Shown: piece after piece, positions 16,382 through 25,765 of the stretch
Numbering within the stretch: the first letter of the stretch is position 1
How the letters are laid out: the number at the start of each line of letters is the position of its first letter
Assembly (NCBI RefSeq): GCF_000024165.1
Contig: NC_013194.1
Span: forward strand, 2,914,001 to 2,978,000
Source: Accumulibacter phosphatis
GTDB taxonomy: Bacteria > Pseudomonadota > Gammaproteobacteria > Burkholderiales > Rhodocyclaceae
DNA: 64,000 nt
Direction of reading: 5' to 3'
Notes under the pieces: generated by a model
What the model saw: only the letters and a program-made list of their open reading frames with translations
The model's database searches: none
Told to the model about the DNA's origin: nothing
Position numbers and translations under genes: made by a program

Positions 16382-18598
16382 TCAGCGCTTCCGCGTGGCG
16401 GCCGCTGACCTCGGCATCCGGGTCGCTGCGCTCGCTGTCGGACGCCGCTGCGCTTGCGGATCGCGCGCCACGCGTGCGGCAAGCCCGGTCCCCGGTGGCT
16501 GAAACGCGGGAATCAGTTGCTTCTTGCCGCTGCCGATGAGATCGGCCCGTCCCATCTGCCTGAGCGCTTCCCGCAGCAGCGGCCAGTTGTTGGGGTCGTG
16601 ATAACGCAGGAAAGCCTTGTGCAGGCGGCGCTGCCGGCCCGTGCGGACGGTCTCGACCGTCTCGGAAGCGCGGCCGACCTTCTTCAGCGGATTCCTGCGC
16701 GTGTGATACATCGCCGTGGCAATCGCCATCGGCGTCGGCAGAAACGTCTGCACCTGATCGAGACGAAAACCGTTGCGCTTGAGCCACAGCGCCAGATTGA
16801 GCATGTCCTCGTCGGTCGTTCCGGGATGCGCGGCGATGAAGTACGGGATCAGGTATTGTTCCTTGCCCGCTTCTTTCGAGAACTTCTCGAACATCGCCTT
16901 GAACTGGTCGTAGGAACCCATGCCGGGTTTCATCATGTGCGCCAGTGGCCCGTCCTCGGTATGCTCGGGAGCGATCTTGAGGTAGCCACCGACGTGATGG
17001 GTGACCAACTCCTTGACATACTGGGGATCGCGCACTGCCAGGTCGTAGCGCAGGCCCGAACTGATCAGCACCTTCTTCACCCCCGGCAGTGCCCGCGCCT
17101 TGCGGTAGAGCTGGACCAACGGCGTATGGTCGGTATTCAGGTTCTCGCAGATGCCCGGGAAGACGCACGACAGGCGCCGGCACGAGGACTCGATCGTTGG
17201 GTCCTTGCACGCCAGGCGATACATGTTGGCCGTCGGGCCACCGAGATCCGAAATGACGCCGGTGAAGCCCGGCGTCTTGTCGCGGATTTCCTCGATCTCG
17301 TGCAGGATCGACTGCTCGGAGCGGCTCTGGATGATTCGCCCCTCGTGCTCGGTGATCGAGCAGAAAGTGCAGCCGCCGAAGCAGCCGCGCATGATGTTGA
17401 CCGAGAAGCGGATCATCTCGAAGGCCGGAATCTTCGCTTCGCCGTACGATGGATGCGGCCGGCGCTGGAAGGGCGCGGCGAAGACGCCGTCCATTTCCGG
17501 CGTGCTGAGCGGGATCGGCGGCGGGTTGAGCCAGACGTCGCGCTCGCCGTGCGCCTGGATCAGCGCCCGCGCATTGCCGGGGTTGGACTCGATGTGGAAG
17601 GTGCGCGAAGCGTGCGCATAGAGCACGGGGTCGGCGGCAACCTGCTCGTAGGCAGGCAGGCGAATCGCCGTGCGCGCCCGGTCCAGCCTGGGCATCCGTT
17701 GATGCGACTGGAACTCGACGCGAATCACCTGCGCTCGCGCCTCGCCCTGCCGCGCCTGCGGGCTCGCCGGCGGCGCACCACAGGCCGCCTCCTTGCCAAT
17801 CTCGGCGGTCATCGCATAGGGATCCGGGTGGCGGACCAGCGGCCCGGGCGTATCGACCGCGGAAGAATCGATTTCGGCCCAGCCGCTGTCGGGCAGCCAG
17901 CCGCGCGCGACCATGAACGCCGTCCCGCGCAGGTCGCGGATGTCGGCGATCCTTTCGCCGGCGGCAAGACGGTGCGCGAGCTCGACGACGGCCCGCTCGG
18001 CACTGCCGAAGATCAGGAGATCGGCTTTCGAATCGGGCAACACCGAGCGGCGAACCTTGTCCGACCAGTAGTCATAATGCGCAATCCGCCGCAGGCTGGC
18101 TTCGATCGAACCGATCACCACATTGGCGCCGGGAAAAGCCTCCCGGCAGCGCTGCGCGTAGACGACGACGGCACGATCGGGTCGTTTGTTCGGCTCGCCG
18201 TTGGGTGTGTAGGCATCGTCGGAACGCGGCTTGCGATCGGCCGTGTAGCGATTCACCATCGAATCCATGTTGCCGGCGGTGACGCCGAAGAACAGGTTCG
18301 GCCTGCCGAGCGTCCGGAAGTCCTTCGCCGACAGCCAGTCAGGCTGGCTGATGATGCCGACGCGAAAACCCTGTGCCTCGAGCAGTCGCCCGACCAGCGC
18401 CATGCCGAAGCTCGGGTGATCGATGTAGGCGTCGCCGGTGACCAGGATGATGTCGCAGGAGTCCCAGCCCAGTTCATCCATTTCGGCACGCGACATCGGC
18501 AGAAACGGCGCGATGCCGAAGCGATTGGCCCAGTACTTGCGGTACGAGAAGAGATTCCTGGGGACCCCGGGGCACGCCCTGCTGCTCTGTGTATTCAT
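16382..18598 (-). CDS. YgiQ family radical SAM protein
   Basis: A 738-residue protein. The N-terminal UPF0313 domain (about 15-330) includes ILVTGDAYIDHPSFG and QPDW. The radical SAM core has the CX3CX2C motif RGCFGGCTFC with Cys406, 410 and 413. The C-terminal part has the EHTEDGPLAHMMKPG and YFIAAHPGTTDEDM signatures of YgiQ. The extreme C-terminus (about 690-738) is low-complexity and basic. It binds a 4Fe-4S cluster and SAM, but the reaction of the family is not established. The start at 18598 overlaps nothing. Confidence 0.9.
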   Translation of the reverse strand: MNTQSSRACPGVPRNLFSYRKYWANRFGIAPFLPMSRAEMDELGWDSCDIILVTGDAYIDHPSFGMALVGRLLEAQGFRVGIISQPDWLSAKDFRTLGRPNLFFGVTAGNMDSMVNRYTADRKPRSDDAYTPNGEPNKRPDRAVVVYAQRCREAFPGANVVIGSIEASLRRIAHYDYWSDKVRRSVLPDSKADLLIFGSAERAVVELAHRLAAGERIADIRDLRGTAFMVARGWLPDSGWAEIDSSAVDTPGPLVRHPDPYAMTAEIGKEAACGAPPASPQARQGEARAQVIRVEFQSHQRMPRLDRARTAIRLPAYEQVAADPVLYAHASRTFHIESNPGNARALIQAHGERDVWLNPPPIPLSTPEMDGVFAAPFQRRPHPSYGEAKIPAFEMIRFSVNIMRGCFGGCTFCSITEHEGRIIQSRSEQSILHEIEEIRDKTPGFTGVISDLGGPTANMYRLACKDPTIESSCRRLSCVFPGICENLNTDHTPLVQLYRKARALPGVKKVLISSGLRYDLAVRDPQYVKELVTHHVGGYLKIAPEHTEDGPLAHMMKPGMGSYDQFKAMFEKFSKEAGKEQYLIPYFIAAHPGTTDEDMLNLALWLKRNGFRLDQVQTFLPTPMAIATAMYHTRRNPLKKVGRASETVETVRTGRQRRLHKAFLRYHDPNNWPLLREALRQMGRADLIGSGKKQLIPAFQPPGTGLAARVARDPQAQRRPTASAATRMPRSAAATRKR

Positions 18599-18703
18599 GG
18601 GGTCGGGATTCTACAGGAAGCGCCGAGGCCGCCCGGCCACCCCGCGAATGTCGTCAGGGCAATCGCCGCGATGCCAAGCTCGTCGACCCTCGAAAACAGA
18701 GAC

Positions 18704-18796
18704 CGTAGCCCGGATGGAGTGCAACGGAATCCGGGGAGCAAGGCGGTGCGCGAGGCCATCCTTCCCTGGATTCCGTTGCACTCCATCCAGGCTACG
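18704..18796. repeat. REP-like long inverted repeat
   Basis: Two 33-base arms (18704-18736 and 18764-18796) are inverted copies differing at only 2 positions, around a 27-base spacer. Each arm begins CGTAGCC and contains GGATGGAGTGCAACGGAATCC. This wording closely resembles repetitive extragenic palindromes seen in many copies in beta- and gammaproteobacterial genomes. It could form a long hairpin in either strand. Confidence 0.8.
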
Positions 18797-18886
18797 CCTA
18801 CGCCCCTACGTCCCTTGCCGGGGCAGATTGCTGCACTGCAGCTTGCCACGAGCGGAATCTGTCTGTATGGTCGCGGCCTGCAACAT

Positions 18887-18902
18887 ATATCGTATACGAT
18901 AT
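18887..18902. promoter_or_regulatory. Candidate GntR operator, 16-bp perfect palindrome
   Basis: ATATCGTATACGATAT is a perfect palindrome ending 18 bp before the gntR start codon. GntR regulators of the FCD (FadR) subfamily often bind short palindromes centred on GTATAC, so this is a good candidate for autoregulation and for control of the downstream binding protein gene. Confidence 0.65.
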
Positions 18903-18920
18903 TCGGATCTGCCATTGACG

Positions 18921-19613
18921 ATGCCCTCGGCCCTTGAACTGATCTCCGCCCAGAAGGTGCCACGCCTCAGCGCGTCGGATCATGTCGCACAGACGCTCAA
19001 GAAGGCGATCGTCGACGGCCTCCTGCCGGCCGGGGAAGTGCTCCGGCAGGACGAGATCGCTGGCCATTTCCATGTCAGCAAGATCCCGGTTCGCGAAGCG
19101 CTCAAGCACCTCGAGGCAAAAGGCCTGGTGACCTTTCTGCGCAACCGGGGCGCCGTCGTCGCCTCGCTTTCGGCGGACGAGATCGACGAGTACATGGAGA
19201 TTCGGGCGATGCTCGAGGCCCGCGCGGCGCGCCTGTCCGTACCGCTGATCAGCGAGCAGACGATCGAAGTGGCACGCCAGCATCTCGACGCCTTCGGACA
19301 GGCCACCGACGCCGGTCGCTGGGGCGAGTTGAACTGGCTGTTCCATTCGACGCTCTACGCAGCGGCGGGACGACCGATCCTGCTCGCCGAAATCCGCTCC
19401 CTCTACAACAAGGTCGAGCGCTATGTGCGGGCGCTCCTGTCCGTTACCACCGAAATGCCCAAGACCCAGCACGAACATACCGAGATCCTCGGTGCGTTTG
19501 TCCGCCGGGACCCCGACGCGGCGGCAGAACTCACTCGGGCACACGTGCTCGATGCGGGTGCGTCACTTGTCAGTTACCTTAACGACCACCGTAGCAAAGG
19601 AGGAAACAAATGA
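18921..19613 (+). CDS. GntR family transcriptional regulator (FCD type)
   Basis: A 230-residue protein. The N-terminal winged helix-turn-helix (about residues 18-78) includes LPAGEVLRQDEIAGHFHVSK and PVREALKHLEAKGLV. The C-terminal FCD ligand domain (about 90-220) includes EYMEIRAMLEARAARLS, FHSTLYAAAG and QHEHTEILGAF with the histidines that bind metal or carboxylate ligands. The start at 18921 is the first ATG giving a normal-length family N-terminus. It overlaps the binding-protein gene by four bases (ATGA), so it likely controls amino-acid uptake in response to an organic-acid or amino-acid ligand. Confidence 0.9.
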   Translation: MPSALELISAQKVPRLSASDHVAQTLKKAIVDGLLPAGEVLRQDEIAGHFHVSKIPVREALKHLEAKGLVTFLRNRGAVVASLSADEIDEYMEIRAMLEARAARLSVPLISEQTIEVARQHLDAFGQATDAGRWGELNWLFHSTLYAAAGRPILLAEIRSLYNKVERYVRALLSVTTEMPKTQHEHTEILGAFVRRDPDAAAELTRAHVLDAGASLVSYLNDHRSKGGNK

Positions 19614-20707
19614 GCAAACGTATCCTGGCAGCCGGCTTCAGCCTGCTCGCCCTGGCCGCAGCCAACGCCTGGGCCGATCATCCCGTGGCCATCGCCGGAC
19701 CGATGACCGGCCAGTACGCCTCGGCGGGCGACCAGATCAAGAAGGGCGCCGAGATGGCCATCACCGACATCAACGCCAAGGGTGGCGTGCTCGGCCAGAA
19801 GTTGAAACTCGAAATCGGTGACGACGCCTGCGATCCGAAGCAGGCCGTCGCGGTTGCCAACACGATGGTGAACAAGAAGATCGTGTTCATGCACGGCCAC
19901 TGGTGTTCGTCATCGACGATCCCGGCGTCCGACGTGTACAACGAGGCGCAGATCCCGATGGTCACCGTGTCGACCAACCCGAAGGTCACCGACCGCGGCC
20001 TGAAGAACATTTTCGCCATCGCCGGTCGTGACGACCAGCAGGGACAAGTGGCCGGCGCCTACCTCGCCGAGAACTTCAAGGGCAAGAAGATTGCCGTCGT
20101 CGACGACAAGAGCGCTTACGGCAAGGGTCTCGCCGACGAAGTCGCCAAGGCGATGGAGGCCAAGGGCGCCAAGCCGGCGCTGCGCGAGTCGATCACCGCC
20201 GGTGAGAAGGATTACTCCGGCCTGGTCAGCAAGCTCAAGTCGGCCCGCGTCGAAGTGATGGCCTTCGGCGGCTACCACACGGAAGTCGCGCTGATCCTGC
20301 GCCAGGCGCAGCAGGCCGGGCTGAAGCTCACGATCATGGGCGGCGACACGATGTCCAACTCCGAACTGGCGACCGCCGCCGGCGCGCAGGCCAACAACGT
20401 GCTGTTCACCTTCGGCCCGGACGCCCGCAAGAACCCGAGCGCCGCCGCGGTGGTGAAGAAGTTCCACGATGCCAAGATCGAGCCGGAAGGCTACGTCCTC
20501 TACGCCTATGCCGCCTTCCAGCTCTTCGATCAGGCCGCCGTCAAGGCCAAGAGCACGAAGTACGGCGACCTCGAAAAAGCGCTGCGCAGCGGCACCTTCG
20601 ACACCGTCATCGGCAAGATCTCGTTCGACGCCAATGGCAACAGCTCGGCTCCCGCCTTCGTTGTGTACCAGTGGAAGGACGGCAAGTACGACTACGTGAA
20701 GAAGTAG
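19610..20707 (+). CDS. Branched-chain amino-acid ABC transporter binding protein (LivK type)
   Basis: A 365-residue periplasmic binding protein with a signal peptide (residues 1-22, cut after ANAWA). It has the LivJ/LivK fold: VAIAGPMTGQYASAGDQIKKG, DACDPKQAVAVANTMV, VVDDKSAYGKGLADEV and ITAGEKDYSGLVSKLK. It captures a hydrophobic or related amino acid for a Liv-type ABC transporter. A strong AAAGGAGG lies before the start. The membrane and ATPase subunits (livHMGF) are some 7 kb downstream, so this is a split system or an independent receptor. putA next door suggests amino-acid catabolism. Confidence 0.9.
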   Translation: MSKRILAAGFSLLALAAANAWADHPVAIAGPMTGQYASAGDQIKKGAEMAITDINAKGGVLGQKLKLEIGDDACDPKQAVAVANTMVNKKIVFMHGHWCSSSTIPASDVYNEAQIPMVTVSTNPKVTDRGLKNIFAIAGRDDQQGQVAGAYLAENFKGKKIAVVDDKSAYGKGLADEVAKAMEAKGAKPALRESITAGEKDYSGLVSKLKSARVEVMAFGGYHTEVALILRQAQQAGLKLTIMGGDTMSNSELATAAGAQANNVLFTFGPDARKNPSAAAVVKKFHDAKIEPEGYVLYAYAAFQLFDQAAVKAKSTKYGDLEKALRSGTFDTVIGKISFDANGNSSAPAFVVYQWKDGKYDYVKK

Positions 20708-20712
20708 TCGCC

Positions 20713-20748
20713 GGGCACACCGGGCGGCAGGCGTCGCCCGGTGTGCCC
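20713..20748 (+). terminator. Strong hairpin after the binding-protein gene
   Basis: A perfect 14-bp stem (20713-20726 with 20735-20748, GGGCACACCGGGCG and its complement) with an 8-base loop begins 6 bp after the stop codon. There is no T-run, so it may act as a 3' stabiliser that keeps binding-protein mRNA high, or as a weak terminator before putA. Confidence 0.6.
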
Positions 20749-20839
20749 ACGACCGCGAAGTCCTGTCCGCCAGCGGACGAACATTTCAAGTACCCTGCGC
20801 GACACCCCGTGTCGACGCCCATTCGGATTGGAAGGCAGC

Positions 20840-23800
20840 ATGAACGTCGCCAATACCCATGCCTTACGCCAACGTCTGCGGGATTATCACCGAATCGACG
20901 AAGCCGCGGTCGTCGATGACCTGATCGATCTGGCCCGCTTCAGCCATGCCGAACAGGAGGGAGTCCAGCAACGCGCCACTCCGCTGGTACAGACGGTGCG
21001 TGACAGCCGCCTGAATACCGGCGGCATCGACGCCTTCCTAGTCACCTACGACCTCTCGTCACGCGAAGGTGTTGTCCTGATGTGCCTCGCCGAAGCGTTG
21101 CTGCGCATTCCGGACGCGGAGACCGTCGATCGCCTGATTCGCGACAAGATCGGCAGCACCGAGTGGGAAAAGCGCCTCGGCGCCTCGCACAGCACCTTCG
21201 TCAACGCCGGCACCTGGGCGCTGATGCTCACTGGCCGCATCGTCAATCTCGACAACGACGACCGCAACCTGCGCGGCACCTTCAAGCGCCTGGTCGCGCG
21301 CGCCGGTGAACCGGTCATCCGCCAGGCGGTAACCACCGCGATGCGCATCCTCGGCAAGCAGTTCGTGATGGGACGCGACATCCACGAGGCGCTCGAGCGT
21401 GCGCGCAGCGCCGAGGAGGCCGGCTACCGCCACTCCTACGACATGCTCGGCGAATCGGCCCGCACCGGTGCCGACGCGCTGCGCTATTTCGAGTCCTACA
21501 GCAAGGCCATCGCCGCCATCGGCAAGGCAGCGACCGGCCGGCCAGCTTTCGACGCGCCGTCGATCTCGATCAAGCTCTCGGCGCTGCACCCACGCTATGA
21601 AGTCGCCAACGAGGCGCGCGTTCGCCACGAACTGCTGCCGGCGGTGAAGGCGCTGGCGCTGCGCGCCAAGGCGCGCAACGTCGGCTTCACGATCGACGCC
21701 GAGGAAGCCGATCGGCTGGAACTATCGCTCGACCTGATCGAGGCGCTGGCCATCGACCCCGAACTTGCCGGCTGGAACGGCCTCGGGCTCGCCGTCCAGG
21801 CCTACCAAAAACGCGCGCTGCCGGTCATCGACTGGCTCGCCGACCTGGCGCACCGCGCCAACCGGCGACTTATGGTCCGCCTGTGCAAAGGCGCCTATTG
21901 GGACGCCGAAATCAAGATGGCGCAGGAGCGCGGACTCTCCGACTACCCCGTGTTTACGCGCAAGGTGTCGAGCGACGTCTCGTACCTGGCCTGCGCCAGA
22001 CGCCTCTTCGCCGACCCGGCGGCTTTCTACCCGGCGTTCGCCACGCACAACGCGCACACGCTGGCCGCCGTTGCCGAGATCGCCGTCAGCGCCGGCGGCA
22101 GCGACGAATGGGAGTACCAACGGCTGCACGGAATGGGCGAAGAGCTGTACGACCAGATCGTCGGCGAGAACAAGTGGGGCCGCGCCTGCCGCGTCTACGC
22201 ACCTGTCGGCAGTCACGAAGATCTGCTCAGCTACCTGGTGCGCCGACTACTCGAGAACGGCGCCAACTCGTCGTTCGTCAATCGCATTGCCGACGCCACG
22301 CTGCCGATCGCCGCGCTGATCGCCGACCCCGTTGAAAGAGCAGCCGCGCTGGCCAGCAAACGTCAGGCGCGCATTCCCCTGCCGCGCGACCTCTTCGGTG
22401 CCGAACGCGCCAACAGCGAAGGACTGGACATGAACGACAAACCTATTCTCGAAGACCTGCGCAGCGCCATCATGGAGAGCGCCCGCGTCAGTTACGTCGC
22501 CGCACCGTTGATCGGCGGCAAGCCGCGCGGCGGCGCCGGCAAGCCGGTGCTGTCGCCCGCCGATCAGCGCGAAGTCGTCGGTCAGGTGATCGAGGCCAGC
22601 ATCGCCGACGTCGGCGACGCCATGGCCACCGCGCAGGCGGCCTTCCCGGCCTGGGAAGGCACCCCCGCAAGTGAGCGAGCGGCCGCGCTGGACAGCGCCG
22701 CCGAGCGCATGCAGGGGCGCTTGCCGGAACTGGTCGCGCTGATCGTCCGCGAAGGTGGCCGGACGCAGGCCGACGCCGTCTCCGAGGTGCGCGAAGCCAT
22801 CGATTTCTGTCGTTACTACGCCGCACAGGCGCGTGAGAAATTCTCCGAGCCGATCCTCCTGCCTGGTCCCACCGGCGAGCGCAACAGTCTGTCGCTGCAC
22901 GGCCGCGGGGTCTTCGTCTGCATCAGCCCATGGAATTTTCCGCTGGCCATCTTCGTCGGCCAGATCGCCGCGGCGCTGGCCGCCGGCAACTGTGTGGTCG
23001 CCAAGCCGGCCGAGCAAACGCCCCTGGTCGCCGCGCTGGCGGTCGACCTGCTGCACATGGCCGGCATCCCCGCCGCTGCGCTGGCCTTTCTGCCCGGCGA
23101 CGGCCGCATCGGCGCGGCGATGGTCGCCGCCCGCGAGTGTGCTGGCGTCGCTTTCACCGGATCGACCGAGGTCGCCCGCATCATCGCGCGCAGCCTGGCT
23201 GACAAGGATGGCCCGATCGTGCCGCTGATCGCCGAAACCGGCGGGCAGAACGCGCTGATCGCCGATTCGTCGGCGCTGCCCGAACAGATCGTCCGCGATG
23301 TCGTGGCCTCGGCGTTCAATTCGGCCGGACAACGCTGCTCGGCGCTGCGCGTGCTCTTCATCCAGTCCGACATCGCCGACAAGGTCGAGGAGATGCTCGC
23401 CGGAGCGATGCAGGAGCTGCGCGTCGGCACCCCGAGCGAGATCGCCACCGATGTCGGCCCGGTCATCGACGAGGCCGCGCGCGGCATCCTGGCAGCGCAC
23501 TCCCGCTGGCTCGACAGCTTTGCGACGTCTATCCACACCTGTTCGCTCGACGAGCAGGCGACCGCGCACGGCACCTTCTTCGCGCCGCGTGCCTACGAGA
23601 TCGACAGCCTGTCGCGACTCGAACGCGAAGTCTTCGGGCCCATCCTGCACATCATTCGCTGGCGGGCGGAGGATCTCGATCAGGTATGCGACACCATCGC
23701 CAACACCGGCTACGGCCTGACGCTCGGCATCCACAGCCGCATCGACGAAACGATCAGGCGCATCACCAGCCGCCTGCACGTCGGCAATACCTACGTCAAC

Positions 23801-23983
23801 CGCAACGTCATCGGCGCCGTCGTCGGCGTCCAGCCTTTCGGCGGCGAGGGGCTTTCCGGTACCGGTCCGAAGGCCGGCGGGCCGCACTATCTGTATCGTT
23901 TCGCCAGCGAGCGCACGCTCTCGGTCGACACCACGGCAGCCGGGGGCAATGCCGGGCTGATGGCGCTCGACGCAGGCGACTGA
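20840..23983 (+). CDS. putA: Bifunctional proline dehydrogenase / glutamate semialdehyde dehydrogenase
   Basis: A 1047-residue protein. The proline dehydrogenase barrel (about 150-490) includes ISIKLSALHPRYE, RLMVRLCKGAYWDAEIK and ATHNAHTLAAV. The aldehyde dehydrogenase half (about 560-1040) includes ISPWNFPLAIFVGQIAA, AGNCVVAKPAEQTP and the catalytic cysteine in GQRCSALR (about residue 833). Together they oxidise proline to glutamate. The N-terminus has no ribbon-helix-helix DNA-binding domain, so this is the shorter PutA class without repressor function. The start at 20840 is chosen because upstream codons in the longer frame are non-coding in character. Confidence 0.95.
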   Translation: MNVANTHALRQRLRDYHRIDEAAVVDDLIDLARFSHAEQEGVQQRATPLVQTVRDSRLNTGGIDAFLVTYDLSSREGVVLMCLAEALLRIPDAETVDRLIRDKIGSTEWEKRLGASHSTFVNAGTWALMLTGRIVNLDNDDRNLRGTFKRLVARAGEPVIRQAVTTAMRILGKQFVMGRDIHEALERARSAEEAGYRHSYDMLGESARTGADALRYFESYSKAIAAIGKAATGRPAFDAPSISIKLSALHPRYEVANEARVRHELLPAVKALALRAKARNVGFTIDAEEADRLELSLDLIEALAIDPELAGWNGLGLAVQAYQKRALPVIDWLADLAHRANRRLMVRLCKGAYWDAEIKMAQERGLSDYPVFTRKVSSDVSYLACARRLFADPAAFYPAFATHNAHTLAAVAEIAVSAGGSDEWEYQRLHGMGEELYDQIVGENKWGRACRVYAPVGSHEDLLSYLVRRLLENGANSSFVNRIADATLPIAALIADPVERAAALASKRQARIPLPRDLFGAERANSEGLDMNDKPILEDLRSAIMESARVSYVAAPLIGGKPRGGAGKPVLSPADQREVVGQVIEASIADVGDAMATAQAAFPAWEGTPASERAAALDSAAERMQGRLPELVALIVREGGRTQADAVSEVREAIDFCRYYAAQAREKFSEPILLPGPTGERNSLSLHGRGVFVCISPWNFPLAIFVGQIAAALAAGNCVVAKPAEQTPLVAALAVDLLHMAGIPAAALAFLPGDGRIGAAMVAARECAGVAFTGSTEVARIIARSLADKDGPIVPLIAETGGQNALIADSSALPEQIVRDVVASAFNSAGQRCSALRVLFIQSDIADKVEEMLAGAMQELRVGTPSEIATDVGPVIDEAARGILAAHSRWLDSFATSIHTCSLDEQATAHGTFFAPRAYEIDSLSRLEREVFGPILHIIRWRAEDLDQVCDTIANTGYGLTLGIHSRIDETIRRITSRLHVGNTYVNRNVIGAVVGVQPFGGEGLSGTGPKAGGPHYLYRFASERTLSVDTTAAGGNAGLMALDAGD

Positions 23984-24049
23984 GGGAGATCCGGGAGTAG
24001 AATGCTGCCGCAGTTTCACATTCTCACCAACGACTGAAGAGCAGCGCTC

Positions 24050-25267
24050 ATGGAGCTCGCAGGAAAACGCATCGTCCTCGGCATCACCGGCGGCATCGCC
24101 GCGTACAAGGCCGCCGAACTGGTCCGGCTGCTGATCAAGGAAGGCGCCTCGGTGCACGTCGTGATGAGCGAGGCGGCGACGCATTTCGTCACGCCGGTCA
24201 CCTTCCAGGCACTCTCCGGAAAACTCGTGTTCACCGACCAGTGGGACCCGCGGGTGGCCAACAACATGGCGCACATCGACCTGTCGCGTGAAGCCGACGC
24301 GCTACTGGTCGCGCCGGCCTCGGCCGACTTTCTCGCCAAACTGGCGGGCGGCCTGGCCGATGATCTGCTGACGACGCTGGTCCTGGCGCGTGACTGCCCA
24401 CTACTGGTCGCTCCGGCCATGAACCGCCAGATGTGGGAGAACCCGGCGACGCGGCGCAACATCGCCGTCTTGCGCAGCGACGGCGTCAGTGTCATCGGTC
24501 CGGCCTGTGGCGACCAGGCTTGCGGCGAGACCGGTCCCGGCCGCATGCTCGAGCCCGAGGAAATCGTCGACGAAACGATCGCCCACTTCCAGCCGCAGCT
24601 GCTGGCCGGCAAGCGCCTGCTGCTGACCGCCGGGCCGACCTTCGAGGCGATCGACCCGGTGCGCGGCATCACCAACCTGTCGTCGGGCAAGATGGGCTAC
24701 GCCATCGCCCGTGCGGCGCGCGAGGCAGGAGCACAGGTGACGCTGGTTTCCGGTCCGGTCAGCCTGCCCTGCCCGCGCGGCGTCACCCGCATCAGCGTCA
24801 CCAGCGCCTTGCAGATGCACGCCGCCGTTCTCGGCCAGGTTGCGGATAACGACGTTTTCGTTGCCGTCGCGGCCGTCGCCGACTATCGACCGGCCGAACC
24901 GCTCGACCAGAAGATCAAGAAGGCCGCCCAGGCTGCCCCACCGGCGATCGAACTGGTGCAGAATCCCGACATCCTCGGCGAGATCGCCGCGCTACCGGCG
25001 CCGCCGCTCTGCGTCGGCTTCGCTGCAGAAAGCGAGAAGCTGGCCGAGTACGCGGAGAGCAAGCGGCGCAGCAAGAAGATTCCACTGATCGTCGGCAACC
25101 TGATCCATGACGGCTTTGGCGGTGACGACAACCGGCTGGTCCTCTTCGACGACGAAGGCCAGCACGCGCTGCCGGTCGCGCCCAAGATTGATCTGGCGCG
25201 CCACCTCGTGGCGCACATCGCCGCCCTGCTCGAGAAACGTCAATGCACGCCAGCCAGCACCGGATAG
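24050..25267 (+). CDS. coaBC: Bifunctional phosphopantothenoylcysteine decarboxylase / synthase
   Basis: A 405-residue protein for coenzyme A synthesis. The N-terminal CoaC flavoprotein has GITGGIAAYKAAELVR, PAMNRQMWENPATRRN and the active-site cysteine region PACGDQACGETGPGRM. The C-terminal CoaB domain starts near residue 185 with LLTAGPTFEAIDPVRGITN and includes AAVADYRP and KIKK. It makes 4'-phosphopantetheine from phosphopantothenate and cysteine in two steps. dut overlaps its end by 25 bp. Confidence 0.96.
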   Translation: MELAGKRIVLGITGGIAAYKAAELVRLLIKEGASVHVVMSEAATHFVTPVTFQALSGKLVFTDQWDPRVANNMAHIDLSREADALLVAPASADFLAKLAGGLADDLLTTLVLARDCPLLVAPAMNRQMWENPATRRNIAVLRSDGVSVIGPACGDQACGETGPGRMLEPEEIVDETIAHFQPQLLAGKRLLLTAGPTFEAIDPVRGITNLSSGKMGYAIARAAREAGAQVTLVSGPVSLPCPRGVTRISVTSALQMHAAVLGQVADNDVFVAVAAVADYRPAEPLDQKIKKAAQAAPPAIELVQNPDILGEIAALPAPPLCVGFAAESEKLAEYAESKRRSKKIPLIVGNLIHDGFGGDDNRLVLFDDEGQHALPVAPKIDLARHLVAHIAALLEKRQCTPASTG

Positions 25268-25704
25268 ACGTCAAGCTGCTCGACGCGCGTCTGCGCGACC
25301 AGCCTCCGCACTACGCGACCGCCGGCGCGGCAGGCCTGGACCTGCGCGCCTGCATCGCCACTCCGATGGACATTCAGCCGGGGGAAACGGTATTGATTCC
25401 CACCGGTATGGCGATTCATCTCGCCGACCCGGGCCTTGCCGCCATGATCCTGCCGCGCTCCGGCCTGGGCCACAAACATGGAATCGTGCTCGGCAATCTG
25501 GTTGGGCTGATCGACTCCGACTATCAGGGCGAGATCATGGTGTCCACCTGGAATCGCGGTCAGCGTCCCTTCACCCTGCAGCCGCTCGATCGACTGGCGC
25601 AACTGGTGATCGTCCCCGTATTGCAGGCGTCCTTCAACATCGTCGACGACTTCGCCGCCAGCGCACGCGGTGACGGCGGTTTCGGCAGCACCGGACAGTC
25701 ATGA
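25243..25704 (+). CDS. dut: dUTP diphosphatase
   Basis: A 153-residue trimeric dUTPase with all five family motifs: GAAGLDLRA, PRSGLGHKHGI, GLIDSDYQGEI, RLAQLVI and the C-terminal GDGGFGSTG arm. It converts dUTP to dUMP, keeping uracil out of DNA and feeding thymidylate synthesis. The coaBC-dut overlap is a common proteobacterial arrangement. Confidence 0.96.
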   Translation: MHASQHRIDVKLLDARLRDQPPHYATAGAAGLDLRACIATPMDIQPGETVLIPTGMAIHLADPGLAAMILPRSGLGHKHGIVLGNLVGLIDSDYQGEIMVSTWNRGQRPFTLQPLDRLAQLVIVPVLQASFNIVDDFAASARGDGGFGSTGQS

Positions 25705-25765
25705 AACCGGCGCCCGCGCGTGGCGGCGCGAACGAAACCCCGACGACGAGTTACACGATCACCGG

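Larger units (their letters stand above)
18599..18920. other. Intergenic region between ygiQ-type and gntR genes
   Basis: These 322 bp contain no supported gene. They hold a REP-like inverted repeat (18704-18796) and a 16-bp palindrome (18887-18902) close to the gntR start. Both flanking genes point outward, so their promoters should also lie here. Confidence 0.7.

Noticed and set aside
16454..18937. 827-codon open frame opposite the ygiQ-type gene
   Set aside because: It is rich in Arg, Gly and His, has no domain and mirrors a well-supported radical SAM gene. It is a high-GC antisense shadow.
22247..24274. 675-codon open frame opposite putA
   Set aside because: Antisense to an intact PutA with all catalytic motifs, and the translation has no recognisable fold.
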